A stretch of 64,000 nt of DNA from Symsagittifera roscoffensis (Eukaryota > Xenacoelomorpha > Acoela > Convolutidae), in contig NC_087062.1 in NCBI RefSeq assembly GCF_963678635.1, positions 1,862,001 through 1,926,000 of the forward strand. The letters run 5' to 3'. The first letter of the stretch is position 1. Every line of letters begins with the position of its first letter. The notes beneath the pieces are model-generated. The model saw nothing but the letters and a program-made list of their open reading frames with translations, was not told where the DNA came from and searched no databases. Below are positions 1-11,944 of this stretch, piece after piece. The position numbers and the translations under genes were made by a program.

Positions 1-2198
1 CTGAAAACAAATCAAAAACTTTTTTCCATTTGTGCCAGAGTACGATACTAATCTCTAATAGACTTGCCATTTCTTGAATGAAATTAACCGCGCTTTATTC
101 TAACAGACTTTCAAAATTATGAAATTTGCAAAAGAAAACCTCGTAATAAGGATGCTTATCTAAATTTAAGCATGACAAGCATGTAGAAAATTTGCAATTA
201 GTTTAATTTCTTGCCTCAAAAATTGAAGGACACGACCTCCTATCGCTTTTCAGAACACAACTGTACAAACTTTAGTTAGAGTTGTTTAATAATTCTCAGT
301 AGCTGCCAATATACGATAACACTTGGAAAGGTTGTACGATTCAGTCTAAAGCTATCTAGTTAAGGATTTTACCGTTATTGTTACCAACTCGTGGTCAAAA
401 ATGATTGAATTTTATATTCTGATTTTCAGCTCATAGTTTAGTGTGGCAAAAATCATTTTTTCTTTTTGTTTATTATTAAACACTTGATAAATTGCGTTCT
501 TTCTACTTTATGATCATTTTATGAATTTAGTGTTTCTTTTTCAAAAAATAAGAAGGTTAAAGTAACTTGAGGAATAAAGAATGTTTATAACTTGAGGAAT
601 AAAGAAGTGCATAAGATAAAACATTCATTAAATCAATGAATCCTGCAAAATGCCAAAACCATGAACAAATAAGAACACTAGAAAACGCTCAAAAAATCTT
701 TGTTGCAGTGTTTTTGGGTTTAGTTGACGCCAAAACTAATCAAATAGTTCTTTGTTCAGCGTTAAAAAAACTCAATAAAACTGTGAAAACCAGGAAAAAG
801 GATGAAAAGAAAGTTTCCTAGACTACTGCGTTTCAAAACACTGTTGGTTTCAGTCCACAAACAAATCAACTAGTGCAAAAAATCCAATTATATTGCCAAA
901 AAAATCTCAATTTTTGGTCTTTTAACTGGACCTAATTGAATTGAATGCTTCTCATTGTATTCAGTTTTCATATTTTAACAGTATTTTCATCCAACACATG
1001 CAGCCTTTTTTTACTCATTTTAAAAAAAGATCTCTTTTGTGATTAATTTTTATCATAATGACCAGACATCATTTTATACCTGAAATTATTACTGTAATAA
1101 GCTCGGGTAGTTTGATAGCACTCTGAGTTTGATTGGCCTTACTCTTGGAATTTTTACAAAAATTTAGACTTACGTTGAAAACATTTTTGTGATGATATCA
1201 AGTTAAAGTGAGGTCTGAAAGCCAGGCAATCGTTTCTTGATGGTGATTGCAAAATATGTTCAAAAACTACAAAAAACTTGGCGGTTTTTGTTGAATTTAT
1301 GTGTCCTCAAATTTTAAAAAAATATAAAAATTGTGAGATTGAGTTTTGTAACTAGAAAACACAATTTCGTACTTAGAAAACCAAGCTCGTAACGAATCAC
1401 GTGTTGTGAATAAACAATAAGGATGCAAATTTTTTTAGAAAAAGACTGCATTTTTAATCCCAATGTTCCCGTTGCTGAAAAGATTGAAAACGATAGAAAT
1501 AAATTTCTTGTGCAATTTGATCTTAGAACGATATTTATTTTGTGCGAGATATAACATCTTCTGACCACAATCACATGACACGCGACTGCCAATTCCACTG
1601 GCTAGTATGCTTTGTTATCACAATGATTTCTCAGAGCACGTTTGATGGCGTATTACGCTGTTATATTTTTTTTTGAGACAGATATAAACAGATGGAAGTT
1701 CAGTGAATTGTATTCTGTTACATTTATAAGTCACTTGCATTTTTTGTTCGAATATACGATTTTTCATGTTTCTTTTTATTGTGTCCTTTAGCACTTGCCT
1801 CGAACAAATTTAGTCACAACCTTAATTTCAATCCGATTCGAGCTTCACGCGCGTGAGTATAATTCTTACGTTTCAGAAGTTATGTGATCGAAGTTGAATC
1901 ATAGATGAAACATCTCAGCGCCTCAAATTCCCACTTGGTACTTTTTTTTTTACAAAATCCCTTCATGGCTTCCCGTTGACAAAAAAGATTCTGCAATCAA
2001 TTCTATACTGATACTGTGGTCAAAACTTAACAAATCGAATTGAAATTTTTTGAAATCGATTTTGCTTGATACAAAGTTGCAGCTTCAACAAATGATTTCG
2101 ATCAATTTTAAGTTAATTCAAATATATTTTTTGGCATAATTTTGGTTCAATTTTAATAGTTTAAAGTTTTAGCAACAGTTAAACTGATATAAATATGA
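1..2198. other. No recognisable gene
   Basis: AT-rich sequence with only short open frames (the longest about 94 codons, minus strand near 1.3-1.6 kb) and no domain-like composition. I see no splice-framed coding segment, RNA gene or clear repeat here. Confidence 0.6.
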
Positions 2199-2587
2199 GC
2201 CGTATACAGGCCTGTTAAATATTGTATTGCAATAATTTTGTGCCCGAAAAGAAATACTGCATTACTTTTCCAACCCACAATAATTTTTGCAATAAAACGA
2301 AAAGCAGAAAAAAAACAATTGCATTAGTTGCAATTATTGTGAAAAAATATTCAACCTCAACTATAAAAAACTGATCAATGAGAAAGTTTATTCTCATACA
2401 GACGACGCAAGTTTCTCATTCCAATACAAACATTGGCGAAGAAAATGTATTAGCTCGACGGCTGGACAATATATTGCAGCAATGGCAATATTAATTGCAA
2501 TATAAAAAATCAAAAAACAAATAATTGCAATATATTTATTGCAATTATTGGAACAAAAATTATTTTTTTAACAAGTCTGGCCGTATA
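2199..2587. mobile_element. hAT-like non-autonomous element (MITE) with 8-bp TSD
   Basis: The 8-mer GCCGTATA occurs at 2199-2206 and again at 2580-2587. Between them lies a 373-bp AT-rich segment that begins CAGGCCTGTTAAA and ends with the imperfect reverse complement of that string (TTTAACAAGTCTG). An 8-bp target duplication with CAG-starting short inverted ends is the signature of the hAT superfamily. The interior has no ORF and is rich in the palindromic motif ATTGCAAT, so the element would depend on a transposase supplied elsewhere. Seen directly: the TSD and ends. Inferred: the superfamily. Confidence 0.75.
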
Positions 2588-4857
2588 TATTTTTTATAAG
2601 TCAATTTTTATCCATTAGTTTTCATATTTAATTTGTACAGATAAAATGCAATTTATATTCAAACATTCTCGGCAATTGAATAAAATAAGAAACGAAAAAA
2701 AATGGTACTGTATGTTTTTCAATTAACTTTTTGTGTTGATTTTAGCCTGAAAATTAACATGAAGATAAATAACAAGAAAAAATTGCACCAAAAATAAGTT
2801 TTTCTGAAAGGCGTTTCCTTTATTATGTTCATTTGCCTGACAATTTGGTTGATAATGGAAACGAATTTTGAAAAAAAAAAAATCAAAATGATTCCCTTCA
2901 ACTCAGTAGGTTGCAGTAGAAAACTCACCTCGACTGACTTTAGCTCTCTCCAGATCTGATGGAGATTTTTCCCGAGAACAAATAAATTGTCAAGTTTCGA
3001 AACAATATTCATAAATTACAATTTAAAAAAGTTCCCTTCAACTCAATAGTTTGCGTTGCAAACACTCTTCGAAAGGTTCTAGCTCTCTGTAGCTCTGATG
3101 CAAATTTTCATGATTACAAAACTTGCTAAATTTTTCAAACAAAAGCAATAAATAAGTTAAACCTATTTTGAGTATTATTATTTTGCAAAATCTGATCAAA
3201 AATAATTTAAAATGATATTCAGGGAAACTATTTTTTTTTGGAAATCAATATTAGCAATTGTTTTAACGTAAAAATATGTTTGTATCTATTCTAGATATCA
3301 ATTAACGCAAATTGATAGGCAACAGTAAGAGTTTTTAAATTTTTTGAATGAATTTTTTCCCAGGCTGAAAACAACCCACGGGCTGAAAAAACTGCTGGTC
3401 ATACAACTCCATTCATGGAAAAAACACCATCCATACCATTCTATAAAATGATTTTTAAAAATAGCTTGACTAACTGCAATTGTATGAAGAGTATTTTCTC
3501 TTTGATGGAAGAGTTTGACTTCCAGTTTTCCACTCAAATGGAATCGTATGCCCAGATTTTTGTTTGGAGTCGCTTGACTAGCAGTTTTTCTATAAACGGA
3601 GTTTTAAGACAACCGTTTTTTCTATTGATGAAAAAATAATAATTATTCTTTGTCTCAAGTTTGCCTCAAAACACAACCACCAAAAATTTCCTCAAATTAA
3701 AAATCACTAATTTAAACGGCAATTTTGTCGCAATTTTGATTCTTCTTGGTAAAAAGGGTTCTGGTCCATGTTATATCCAAAAGTACTTTACTTAACCAAA
3801 AAGTAAATTTTCTCCCTCATTTTTGGGTTTTCTGAAAGCGATTTTATCAGCACATGCAAAAAAAATCAAAGTTTTGAGAACAAAGAATTGCTTGTCATGC
3901 AAAAAACATAATAAACAAACTATTAAAGAAACTGTATGACACGTTTTTTTTTCATAGACTCCATTTATAGGAATTTATGATAAAGTTTTGTTTCGTGGAG
4001 GATGAGCAGTACACCATGTTTTTTAGTCGAATGTTTTTAGCCGATGCACCTTAGCTCCAAATGTATACTAAGCTTGAAGGGAATGTGCTTATCTCAATGA
4101 GAGCTTATGGCACGTTTGCTGTTCAAAATTGCGAGTTGCGTTTATCGATTTCTGTTTTTCAAAAACTCAAAATTCGTTCAAAAACTCAAAATGAACTCCA
4201 GATTCATATCACCGGAGGCTACTGTTTCCAATTTCATTTGAATAAACCTGCATTTTCATTATTTGCTATAGATTATGGTTTCCAAACAAGGAGTTTGTCA
4301 AAAATTTAAATATGTTGAGGCTCTTCTACCCACAGTTTTTTTTAAATTGGCACAATTATTAATAATTTAAGCAAGACAAAATTTTGACCTCATATACAAA
4401 CTGGTAAAATTAAGTGTATGACCGCCTTAAACTTGATGTTAATAAGGGGTCAATTATTCGGAATCTAATCACTCATAAAAACCTCTAATTTTTCCAAACC
4501 TTTTCATCACTACTCCTATTTTGACAAAACACCCCAATGTACTTCTTATGCAAATTTTGCTCAAAATTTTGCAAGAAAATACATAATTGTTGCTGTTTTG
4601 ATACAAGATTTGCATTCATTTTGCAAGAGTTATATTCCATCTGCAGAGTGAGGTAAGATTTTGAACTCTGCTGCAATTATTTGCAGTTGGTCATTGCTGA
4701 TTTTGGTGCGTTCAGTACTTTCTAAAGTTTCTGCCAGGTTTTCATAGATACTCGAAAAAATCAAACAGCTGAGATTTCAAAACTAAATTTCCCCTACTAC
4801 AAAGGAAGCATGCTATAATTGCACGAAAACAAGCCAAACCATTGTTCTGAAAGTTAT
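2588..4857. other. No recognisable gene
   Basis: AT-rich sequence with open frames of at most about 97 codons, overlapping on both strands without coding character. Nothing supportable found. Confidence 0.55.
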
Positions 4858-6409
4858 ACAAGACTGCTCGTATCAGGACGAAGCCCTGAAAGTTCCGACT
4901 GCCTTTTAACGTTTATGGAGCAGTAATAACAAAAGCAACATAAAAAAATTAAATGAAATAAAATAAAATCAAAACTTTTTTTTCTACAATTTGGAATTTT
5001 TTTAATGAAAATCATCCCCCCACACGCCATATAAAGTACAAAACAAAAAATTTCGCTCCTTGTAACAAATCCATTATGGCAAATAAGCTTCTTTTAACTA
5101 ATTTGGAACGATTTCTATGACGGATTAAATCTCCGCTTACGCGTTAATAGCGCGACTTATATCGCGCGTTAATTGTCCCAAATTCGTCAAAATGGCAATC
5201 TTTAAACCCTCATAACTTTACGAAAAATAGTCACAGGTAAAAAATCTTTTCAAATTTAAGCTCAGGACAACAATACCTTTTGAATGATATTAAAAAAGTC
5301 CGTCAAAAGAGGCTAGTTAAAAAGCGAAATTTGTCTGAAGAGAAAAAAAACCACCCCGAGAAAAAATATTCCGTTACTTTCGTATCGAAAGTCGGAACAA
5401 TAAACCATTATGCAAGAAATAATGTAACATTTTGAAAAATTTTGATGTTTCCACAGCTGCGTAAATCATCTGTGAGATTTCTACGTAAGAATGTAAATCT
5501 TATAAGAATCTAGCAAGATTTATGCAAGATTTGCACTCCGAAATGATAATGCAAGTCTTGCTAGACTTTTGCAAGATTCTTGGAGAAATTGTTTTCCTTT
5601 GAAGGAATCTTGCAAGATTTACTTTTGAATGACATTCGATTAGTCCAAAAGTTTCATTGTAAGCAATTGATTTTAAAATATAAAGTTCATAGTTTATATC
5701 ACTCTCCTTTTTTGTATATTACGAAAATATCATAATTGGCCCACGAAAACTGTTCATTGATTAAATGTTTCGACACATCTGCATTTACATACTCGTCGAA
5801 GCCGCTCAGTTTGAGATTAATTCTTAAGTTTACCAACTAAACTAAACTCATCGATAGATTTCATGTCATATTTCAGCCTGATTTTGATTTATTGTTTCGA
5901 CTTTCGATACGAAAGTAACGGAATATTTGTGCTCGGGGTGGGTTTTTTTTCTTCAGACAAATTTCGACTTTTTAACTAGCCAGTTTTGACGGAGTTTTTT
6001 AAAATCATTGGAAAGGTATTGTTGTCCTGAGCTCAAATTTGAAAAGATATTTTACCTGTGATCATTTTTTGTAAAGTTACGGGGGTTTAAGGATTGCCAT
6101 TTTGGCCATTTTGGGACAATTAACGCGCGATATATTTCGCGCTATTAACGCGTAAGCGAGATTTATTCCGTCTTAGAAATTGTTCCAAATTGGTTCAAAG
6201 AAGCTTAAATGCCATAATTGATTTGTTATTAGGAGCAAAATCTATCACTTAGTACTTATTATGACGTGTGGGGGGATGGTTTAAAAAAAATCAAATTTTA
6301 GAAATTTTTTTTTTATTACATTTAATTTTTAAAAGTTATTACTGCTCCATAAAACTTAAAAAGCAGTCGGAACATTCAGGGCTTCGCCCTGATACGAGCA
6401 GTCTTGTTT
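4858..6409. mobile_element. Foldback-type element with ~520-bp inverted arms
   Basis: The left arm (about 4859-5401) begins CAAGACTGCTCGTATCAGG. The right arm (about 5898-6408) is its imperfect reverse complement and ends ...GATACGAGCAGTCTTG. Near the outer end each arm carries the hairpin-like string CAGGGCTTCGCCCTG (right arm; one base altered in the left). Each arm also has an internal segment with GCGCG/CGCGC motifs (ttaacgcgcgatata). The inner boundary is TTCCGACTTTCGATACGAAAG. The ~500-bp centre (5402-5897) is unique and has no ORF. I found no target duplication. Solo copies of the right-arm sequence recur at 20.1-25.8 kb and, diverged, at 38.5-38.9 kb. The class is unassigned: no transposase is present, and the hairpin near the end could also suit a Helitron-like element. 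Confidence 0.75.
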
Positions 6410-6424
6410 GAATTGGAATCATGT

Positions 6425-8942
6425 ATGAGCAAGCCTGAGGAAGCGTGGAGCACGAAAAAAGAAGACAGTGTAAACAATCCAGCCGCAATAATATGTCGCT
6501 TCAAATACCCTGAATAATCCAAGCACCTCTGTACGTATTTTGACGCAGCTACAAATCAAAAGACAATCAAAAACTGTGAAAAAGGATCAGATGATCCGGA
6601 GAATGAAGTAGCTGAAATCGAGAAACTTCCTACAAATCCGTTGGGGGAGGTGAGAAACAATTCTCAAACTCACCACGAAATGATGGAGCCAACATGCTCC
6701 TCGTCTGCTTTGGTCCATCAAATTTCCTCAATCGGCGAAGAAGAGGCTATCCCAAGTGAAAACAACACCCGTAACTTAAATGCCGCTCCTGTCAGTTCCA
6801 TTCCAGAAGATCATAAACGTCCTCCTCGTCCAAATTCGGCTGATAAATCTTCCACCCGAGAAAGGTCTGACCAAGAAAAGTTTGAAATGCTGAGTGGAGA
6901 GTTGGACAAGCTAGAGATCCATTGGCCTGGAGATGGAAGAGTTCAATTTAGCGACGACGAATCTCTTAAGCGATTTTTAGAGTGGCAGTGTCCTCAATGG
7001 AACAGAACTTCGGTACCCTCAGTCAGAATCCCTCGAATAATGGTTAGAAACGACCAGCTAAGCAGAAAACTGCAAGAACAATATAAGTCGTTGCAGAAAG
7101 GGGAGAGGGGAGAAAGTCAAATTTACAGGCTGTTTGTGAACCAAGTCTCCACAGATGATTGCGGACTCCTGATTTTCCCGAATGTCGACGGCAGTCACGT
7201 TTTTGAAAAAGGAGGACCAGGCAGCGTCGAAATTGATATGATAGTTGCACATCCAACAAAAGGAATTTTCATTTTCAATATCAAAAAAAAACAAAAAGTG
7301 GGTATCCAAAAGCTTCAAGCACATATTCGCAAGCACGCTGATTTCATACGCTATATAATGACTTATGATGGTCACTCTGGCGGTTTATTGGAAGAAAGGC
7401 AAAATGACTTGAAGGCGGTCAACGATGTTCCGATTCATTCAGTCATTTGTTACCTTCCTGGTCATAGCACATCAATTGCCCAACTTGCAGATGGAACCAA
7501 TTGGTACGCCTTGCAGCAAAAACAGCTGGCTGGTCAAGTGATTGTTTTTCAAAAAGCGGAGTTGAGCAACTTCGCAGTACGCTGGACGGAGACAATATCG
7601 AAACTTCCGATAATGAAAAAAAAGACAACTTCGACTCCTTAGTTGCCCGCCTAGGTGCCCTGAACTCAATGGCGGAAAGTAGCTCACTTGTACACCAAAA
7701 AATCGTCTCTAATGACATTCAAGCTATTCAAGTTGAAGAAAGCAATTTAGAGCCAATAATTGCAGATCAAATTGACAAAATTTTCCCCGAAGAAGAGGCT
7801 CAGTTGCAACAAGATCTGATAACTACCTCAAAAACACTGTACAAAAAGTCTAATAGAGGGAAAATATCTGTGATTTTGTGGACAAGAGAACAGCTTGAAA
7901 TAATAGGGGCAGTCTTTAAAGGACTCACAGATCAATCGAAAGAGAGCAAACCTATACGCATACACGTAATAGGGGCAAAAGGAACTGGCAAGACTATGCT
8001 GATGGTTCATTTAGCTCAATTAGCCAGGTGCATCTATCATAAAAAGCCAACAGACGATCAAGTAGTTGTATGTGACGCTTCTGAAAATGCTAAAATTCTC
8101 TTCTCAAATCTGGAGCAATCATTTCAGGGATCAGGTATTAAATTAATGAAATGCATCCCTGAAGTTTTAGAAATTATAGAAAAGGGTATCATTTTTGTCG
8201 ACGAAGATCCTTTCAACTTCCTGAGTGGTGATGCAAAAATATCAAGCTGGATAGACACTGAAGCTCATTTATGTGTTTTCTCATCGACGAACGTGACGAC
8301 AGCAGAGACAGCGCGGAACTTAATACCTTTCTACTTATCCTACATAATGAGGTCAACAAAACAAGTTCAAATTTTTACCAATAACTATATGTGGAACTCG
8401 AAAAGCATGGACATGGATTTTCACGGGTTGCCATCTCACACTCTAGATGGCACCAACAGACCAGACATCATTTATGTGCCATCTACAAATGCACCTACAA
8501 ATGCTACAAATGCATCTGAACTTCAACCGTTTATGGAAAAATGTGTTGAGACAGTAATGAGATACTCTGCGTTGTCAAGTAGCATTCTTGTTATATATGA
8601 TTTCATATCAACAAAATGCCTTATTGAAATCCTCTCAATTTTAGAAACGAAACAAGTTGAATTGTCTTCAATTTGTTTGAACATAAACTCTGATAAAAAA
8701 GGAAGAAACATTTACCAATCATTCGAATGGAGTCGGTTGACGCGATCTACGGGAGTGAGTTTCAAACTGTTGTTATTATGCTCGAGCGTACGGTTTTCTC
8801 AGAAGAAAAAAAATTCCGAATGAACATGATGATGACAATCACCCGAGCCACGACCAATTTGGCCATTGTCGCAGCAGACAGCTCTTTTTTTGACGCTGTG
8901 CTCGATGAAAAAGAGATTTTCACATCATTGCGGATTCTGTGA
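6425..8942 (+). pseudogene. NERD nuclease-like domain + SF1 (UvrD-like) helicase, interrupted
   Basis: A candidate start ATG lies at 6425. The same frame runs to a TAA at 6515-6517, then is open from 6518 to 7642. A shift of frame near the A-run at 7616-7623 leads into 7624-8720, and a second near 8725 leads into the last part, to the stop at 8940-8942. NERD domain: G-E-R-G-E at about 7100-7114 and V-E-I-D near 7229. The usual E-x-K is I-F-N-I-K (about 7271-7285), so the catalytic Glu is Asn and nuclease activity is doubtful. Helicase: Q-motif W-T-R-E-Q-L (7879 on), Walker A G-A-K-G-T-G-K-T (7972-7995), Walker B V-D-E-D (8197-8208), motif V-like I-Y-G-S-E-F and motif VI-like I-T-R-A-T in the last frame. 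The breaks lack GT-AG borders and look like 1-nt indels, so this is a recently decayed gene or contains assembly errors. An upstream splice acceptor after tgacgcag (6548) is an alternative to the 6425 start. NERD-helicase fusions act on nucleic acids; the role here is unknown. Confidence 0.7.
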
Positions 8943-10135
8943 GGCTTTCCATTCTTCTATTGTAAGTAGTATATGTCTGAGGAGAAGTGGGGGGGGGGGG
9001 GGGTTGGTGGTTGGAGGCCCTCATGTGTTAAGATAGGGAATAGAGCTTCCGGTCTTCGAGTTATGTATTACGATCGGGAATAGGTTTCCTAATATGTTTC
9101 CTAATTCGCACGGTTTCAGATGGTAAATTTCAGCAAAAACTTTTCGGCGCCCGATCTTACCATGTGTTAAGACAGTGTTTTCATTTCCCATGTTTTAGGA
9201 TAGTGTATGGATATCCCTATGTATAAGGATTAGAAGTTCAATGTATTAACATGGGGAATAGGTTTATCAAGGTATTAGGATAGGGAAGGGTAAGGTTTTA
9301 GTGTGATGGTAAGAGAATGGTAAGAAAAACGTTTTTTCTTTGGATTTTACGTGGAAATGTCTAGTTTTTTCGCAAAAAAATCGGCACGCGAAATGTAATT
9401 TTGAATATTACGCGCAGATTGTGTAATGAAGATATTATGTTTATTTTTATCATGGTAATTCAATGGTAAGATGTGCAAAAATTTGGAAACTTTTATCAAA
9501 AAAATTGAAATTTTTTCAAAAACTTCAAAACACGATAAGATTTGATTTAATTTGACTGAATAACTGTTTTATTAAATGATCTTATATTTGAAACAGTACT
9601 CAATCTAGCTAAAATCATGCTGAAACAAAATGAAACTTTGAAAAAAAAGCTAATTTCAAAAACTTTTGGAAAAATTGCAAAAATTTAGATTTTTCGGAAA
9701 CAAATGCCAAAATCTCAAGGTTTTGGCTAGTTTGATTTGTTGCTTCTGATCTAAGTGGAAAAAATATGCATAGATGTAGAGTTTAAATTAAGCTCAACTT
9801 GTATTTTAACTAGCATCATGTTGAGGCAGTGATACAAAACTAATAATTAAAATATAGATTTTTTCACAATTTTCTCTCAAACTATTGTAATACGATAAAG
9901 TTTATACTAATTTGAGCTAAAATTGGTTTACATAATGATCTGAACAAATAAAGCTCATATTAGCTGAATCATTTTCGAAACTTACGATTTCTCGGGAAAA
10001 AAGTACGTAACTTACGTAATTTTCGAGAAACTAAAAATTAATCAAATCTATCCAAGTTTTCCATTTTTAACCTTTCAATTGTGCAATTTACTGGTTTTTC
10101 GTCCAATTCAAGGAGAACTCACCTAAGAATCTCAC
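8943..10135. repeat. Degenerate short repeat and dispersed repeat copy
   Basis: A G-run at 8990-9003 is followed at 9023-9300 by at least six variants of a motif close to TGTATTAAGATAGGGAATAG, spaced 25-60 bp apart. The same motif and following sequence (CATGTTGAGACAAAGAAACA-like, then TTTTCTCTCAAAACTTTGAA-like) recur at 39.6-40.0 kb and 40.55-40.9 kb, so this is a dispersed repeat about 1 kb long that lies just 3' of two different gene ends. No coding potential. Confidence 0.55.
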
Positions 10136-10689
10136 TTCAGATGAAGACTAAGCAGAAAACAGTTCAGAGGTGGAAAAAGAATTCCAAGCGTAGAATTAGT
10201 AGAGTGGAGAATAGTTTCTCAAAAAAGTAGATCTAAAGTCAGTCACTCTCGCTGACAAAATGAAATGAAAAGAAAGCGAAGTAACCATTTTCGGTACGAA
10301 GGTTTTTCAAATTACATTTTAGACATTTTTGATGATGCCCAAGATTTTGAAACAACTATTTTATCTTACACACTAGAAGTGTTTCCCCATTACTTCATTA
10401 CATGAAAACAGTATTGAGTTTGAAAGTGAGAAAAACTTTTATTTTTGGATTTACGTGATACCCACCTAAGATTCAAGCTTTACTTATTCAAAGGAAAGTT
10501 GTTTGATGCTCTCACGAAAAAAAAAACAGAACATAAATGAAAATCAGAGGATGTCTTAGACGACCAATTTCCTCAGAAACAGGGAGAGCATTTTCACTCT
10601 ATGGGAGGTTTTTTCACTTGTGAAAATCTGTTAATGCCAAAAAATAAAAATTGAATTAACCTATTTCGAGCTAGACTATATTTTGCTTG

Positions 10690-11330
10690 CGGCCTGATGA
10701 TTCAAAACAAAGTCTGAGTGATTGCTGTTTTCTGAAATATTTTTAGTCGCTGAATCTAATGATCAAAACCTGCAATGTAACTTAGAAAAGGAAGCTGTTT
10801 TTCACAATTACCTTGAAATTATAGCAAGAACTTTTATCATTCCATCTTGTGAAAACCAGAACTTTTAATCAGGAACATTTTCTCAATAAAGCACCAATGA
10901 GAAAAATTGATGTTGCATTGACCACGAATTGAGCTGTTGCGGGATCTTTTCTTAAAATTTTTTCCAACTATCAACACCTTCATTCGAGAGAGCTTATAAC
11001 TATTCGGGTTGGAAGAGCAATTGTTTCATTAGATACAACATCTCCTTGTCGCCCCTATGTTGGAACAATGAAAGCAGTGCAGTTTAACGAGGATTTTTCA
11101 ACTCTTCCTATGGAAGATTTTCAAAATCCTACATTCTAAATTTCGACTTGACTTCACTGCAAGATTGTCCAGAAACTACTAGAGACTTCCCTTGTTTTTC
11201 CAATTCCCTGGGAGCAAGTAACGGAAGTGATAGTCTTGGGAGAAAAACTATCAAAAAATGAAATTGACAAATTTGGAACATTCGCTAGGAAGATTTATCT
11301 TTTTGGGGGTTTCCACGTTTCTATATAAAA
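10690..11330 (+). pseudogene. Polinton/Maverick major-capsid-like fragment
   Basis: Broken frames match, in order, the minus-strand capsid fragments at 58 and 61 kb. First comes an F-T-I-T-x-K-L stretch (near 10.8 kb), then S-L-D-T-T-S-P-C-R-P-Y with T-M-K-A-V-Q-F (about 11025-11090). It ends W-E-Q-V-T-E-V-I-V-L-G-E-K-L then I-D-K-F-G (about 11208-11280). This C-terminal pattern is that of the double-jelly-roll capsid proteins coded by Polintons (often annotated F54H12.2-like). Several stops and frame changes make it non-functional. It is followed 0.3 kb downstream by a protease-like fragment, as expected of adjacent Polinton structural genes. Confidence 0.6.
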
Positions 11331-11607
11331 AAGTTTTTTTTTGGGAGTTTTCATCATAATTGTTTCTGTCTGTTTTGTTTTTCATGAGAAAAAATTCTGC
11401 GAAAAAATAAGACAAGGGTTGCTGTTCGATTAAAAACCCGAAAAATCTCTAGAACATAGAGTGTAAAACAGTGTTCAATATCCTTTGTACAGCACATAAG
11501 ACTTGTGTACTGCACTTTATTGATTCAATACCTAAATACGTGAAAGTCATCAATCTTACTTTTAATCCTAAACTGCATTATCAAACAATCAATTTCTTTG
11601 TTTTCAG

Positions 11608-11944
11608 ATGTAAATCAGTTAACATTTGCAAAAATGGATAAATCCTCTTTTCTGAAAGTTATTGAAATAGTTGTTGCGCTCAGATTCAAGTGTATGGGGT
11701 CTTATCCAGCTGATAAAATTCCTCAACTAACAAAACACTTTTTTGCAATTCAATTCAGCCCAAGCAATGATAGAGGAGAAAATTGGATCATGGTTGCTCG
11801 AATAGATAAAAACTGCTATTCTGCTGATTCTTTGGGTAGAAGGAGATCAACTTACTCCTTTTTAACAAAAAAGTATCCACGATTGGTTCAACTCTTTAAA
11901 TTCCTATTTCTGCAAAAGCAAAAAAAACACCTTAGAAACTAATT
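11608..11944 (+). CDS. Partial exon, adenain-like (C48-type) cysteine protease candidate
   Basis: An open frame of about 110 codons follows a good 3' splice signal (tttgttttcag ending at 11607). Residues E-N-W-I-M-V-A-R-I-D then Y-S-A-D-S-L-G-R resemble the x-H-W-x-x-x and Y-F-D-S-L-G segments around the catalytic His and Asp of the adenovirus-type proteases carried by Polintons. Here the catalytic His position reads Asn. The C-terminal part with the catalytic Cys is absent: the frame ends at 11942-11944 in low-complexity K-rich sequence. The Polinton capsid fragment just upstream supports the call. The alternative is an unrelated open frame. Confidence 0.4.

Noticed and set aside
4858-6409. 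Definite Helitron assignment from the near-terminal hairpin
   Set aside because: No CTRR 3' end, no TC 5' end and no Rep/helicase; the element also has a full inverted partner arm.
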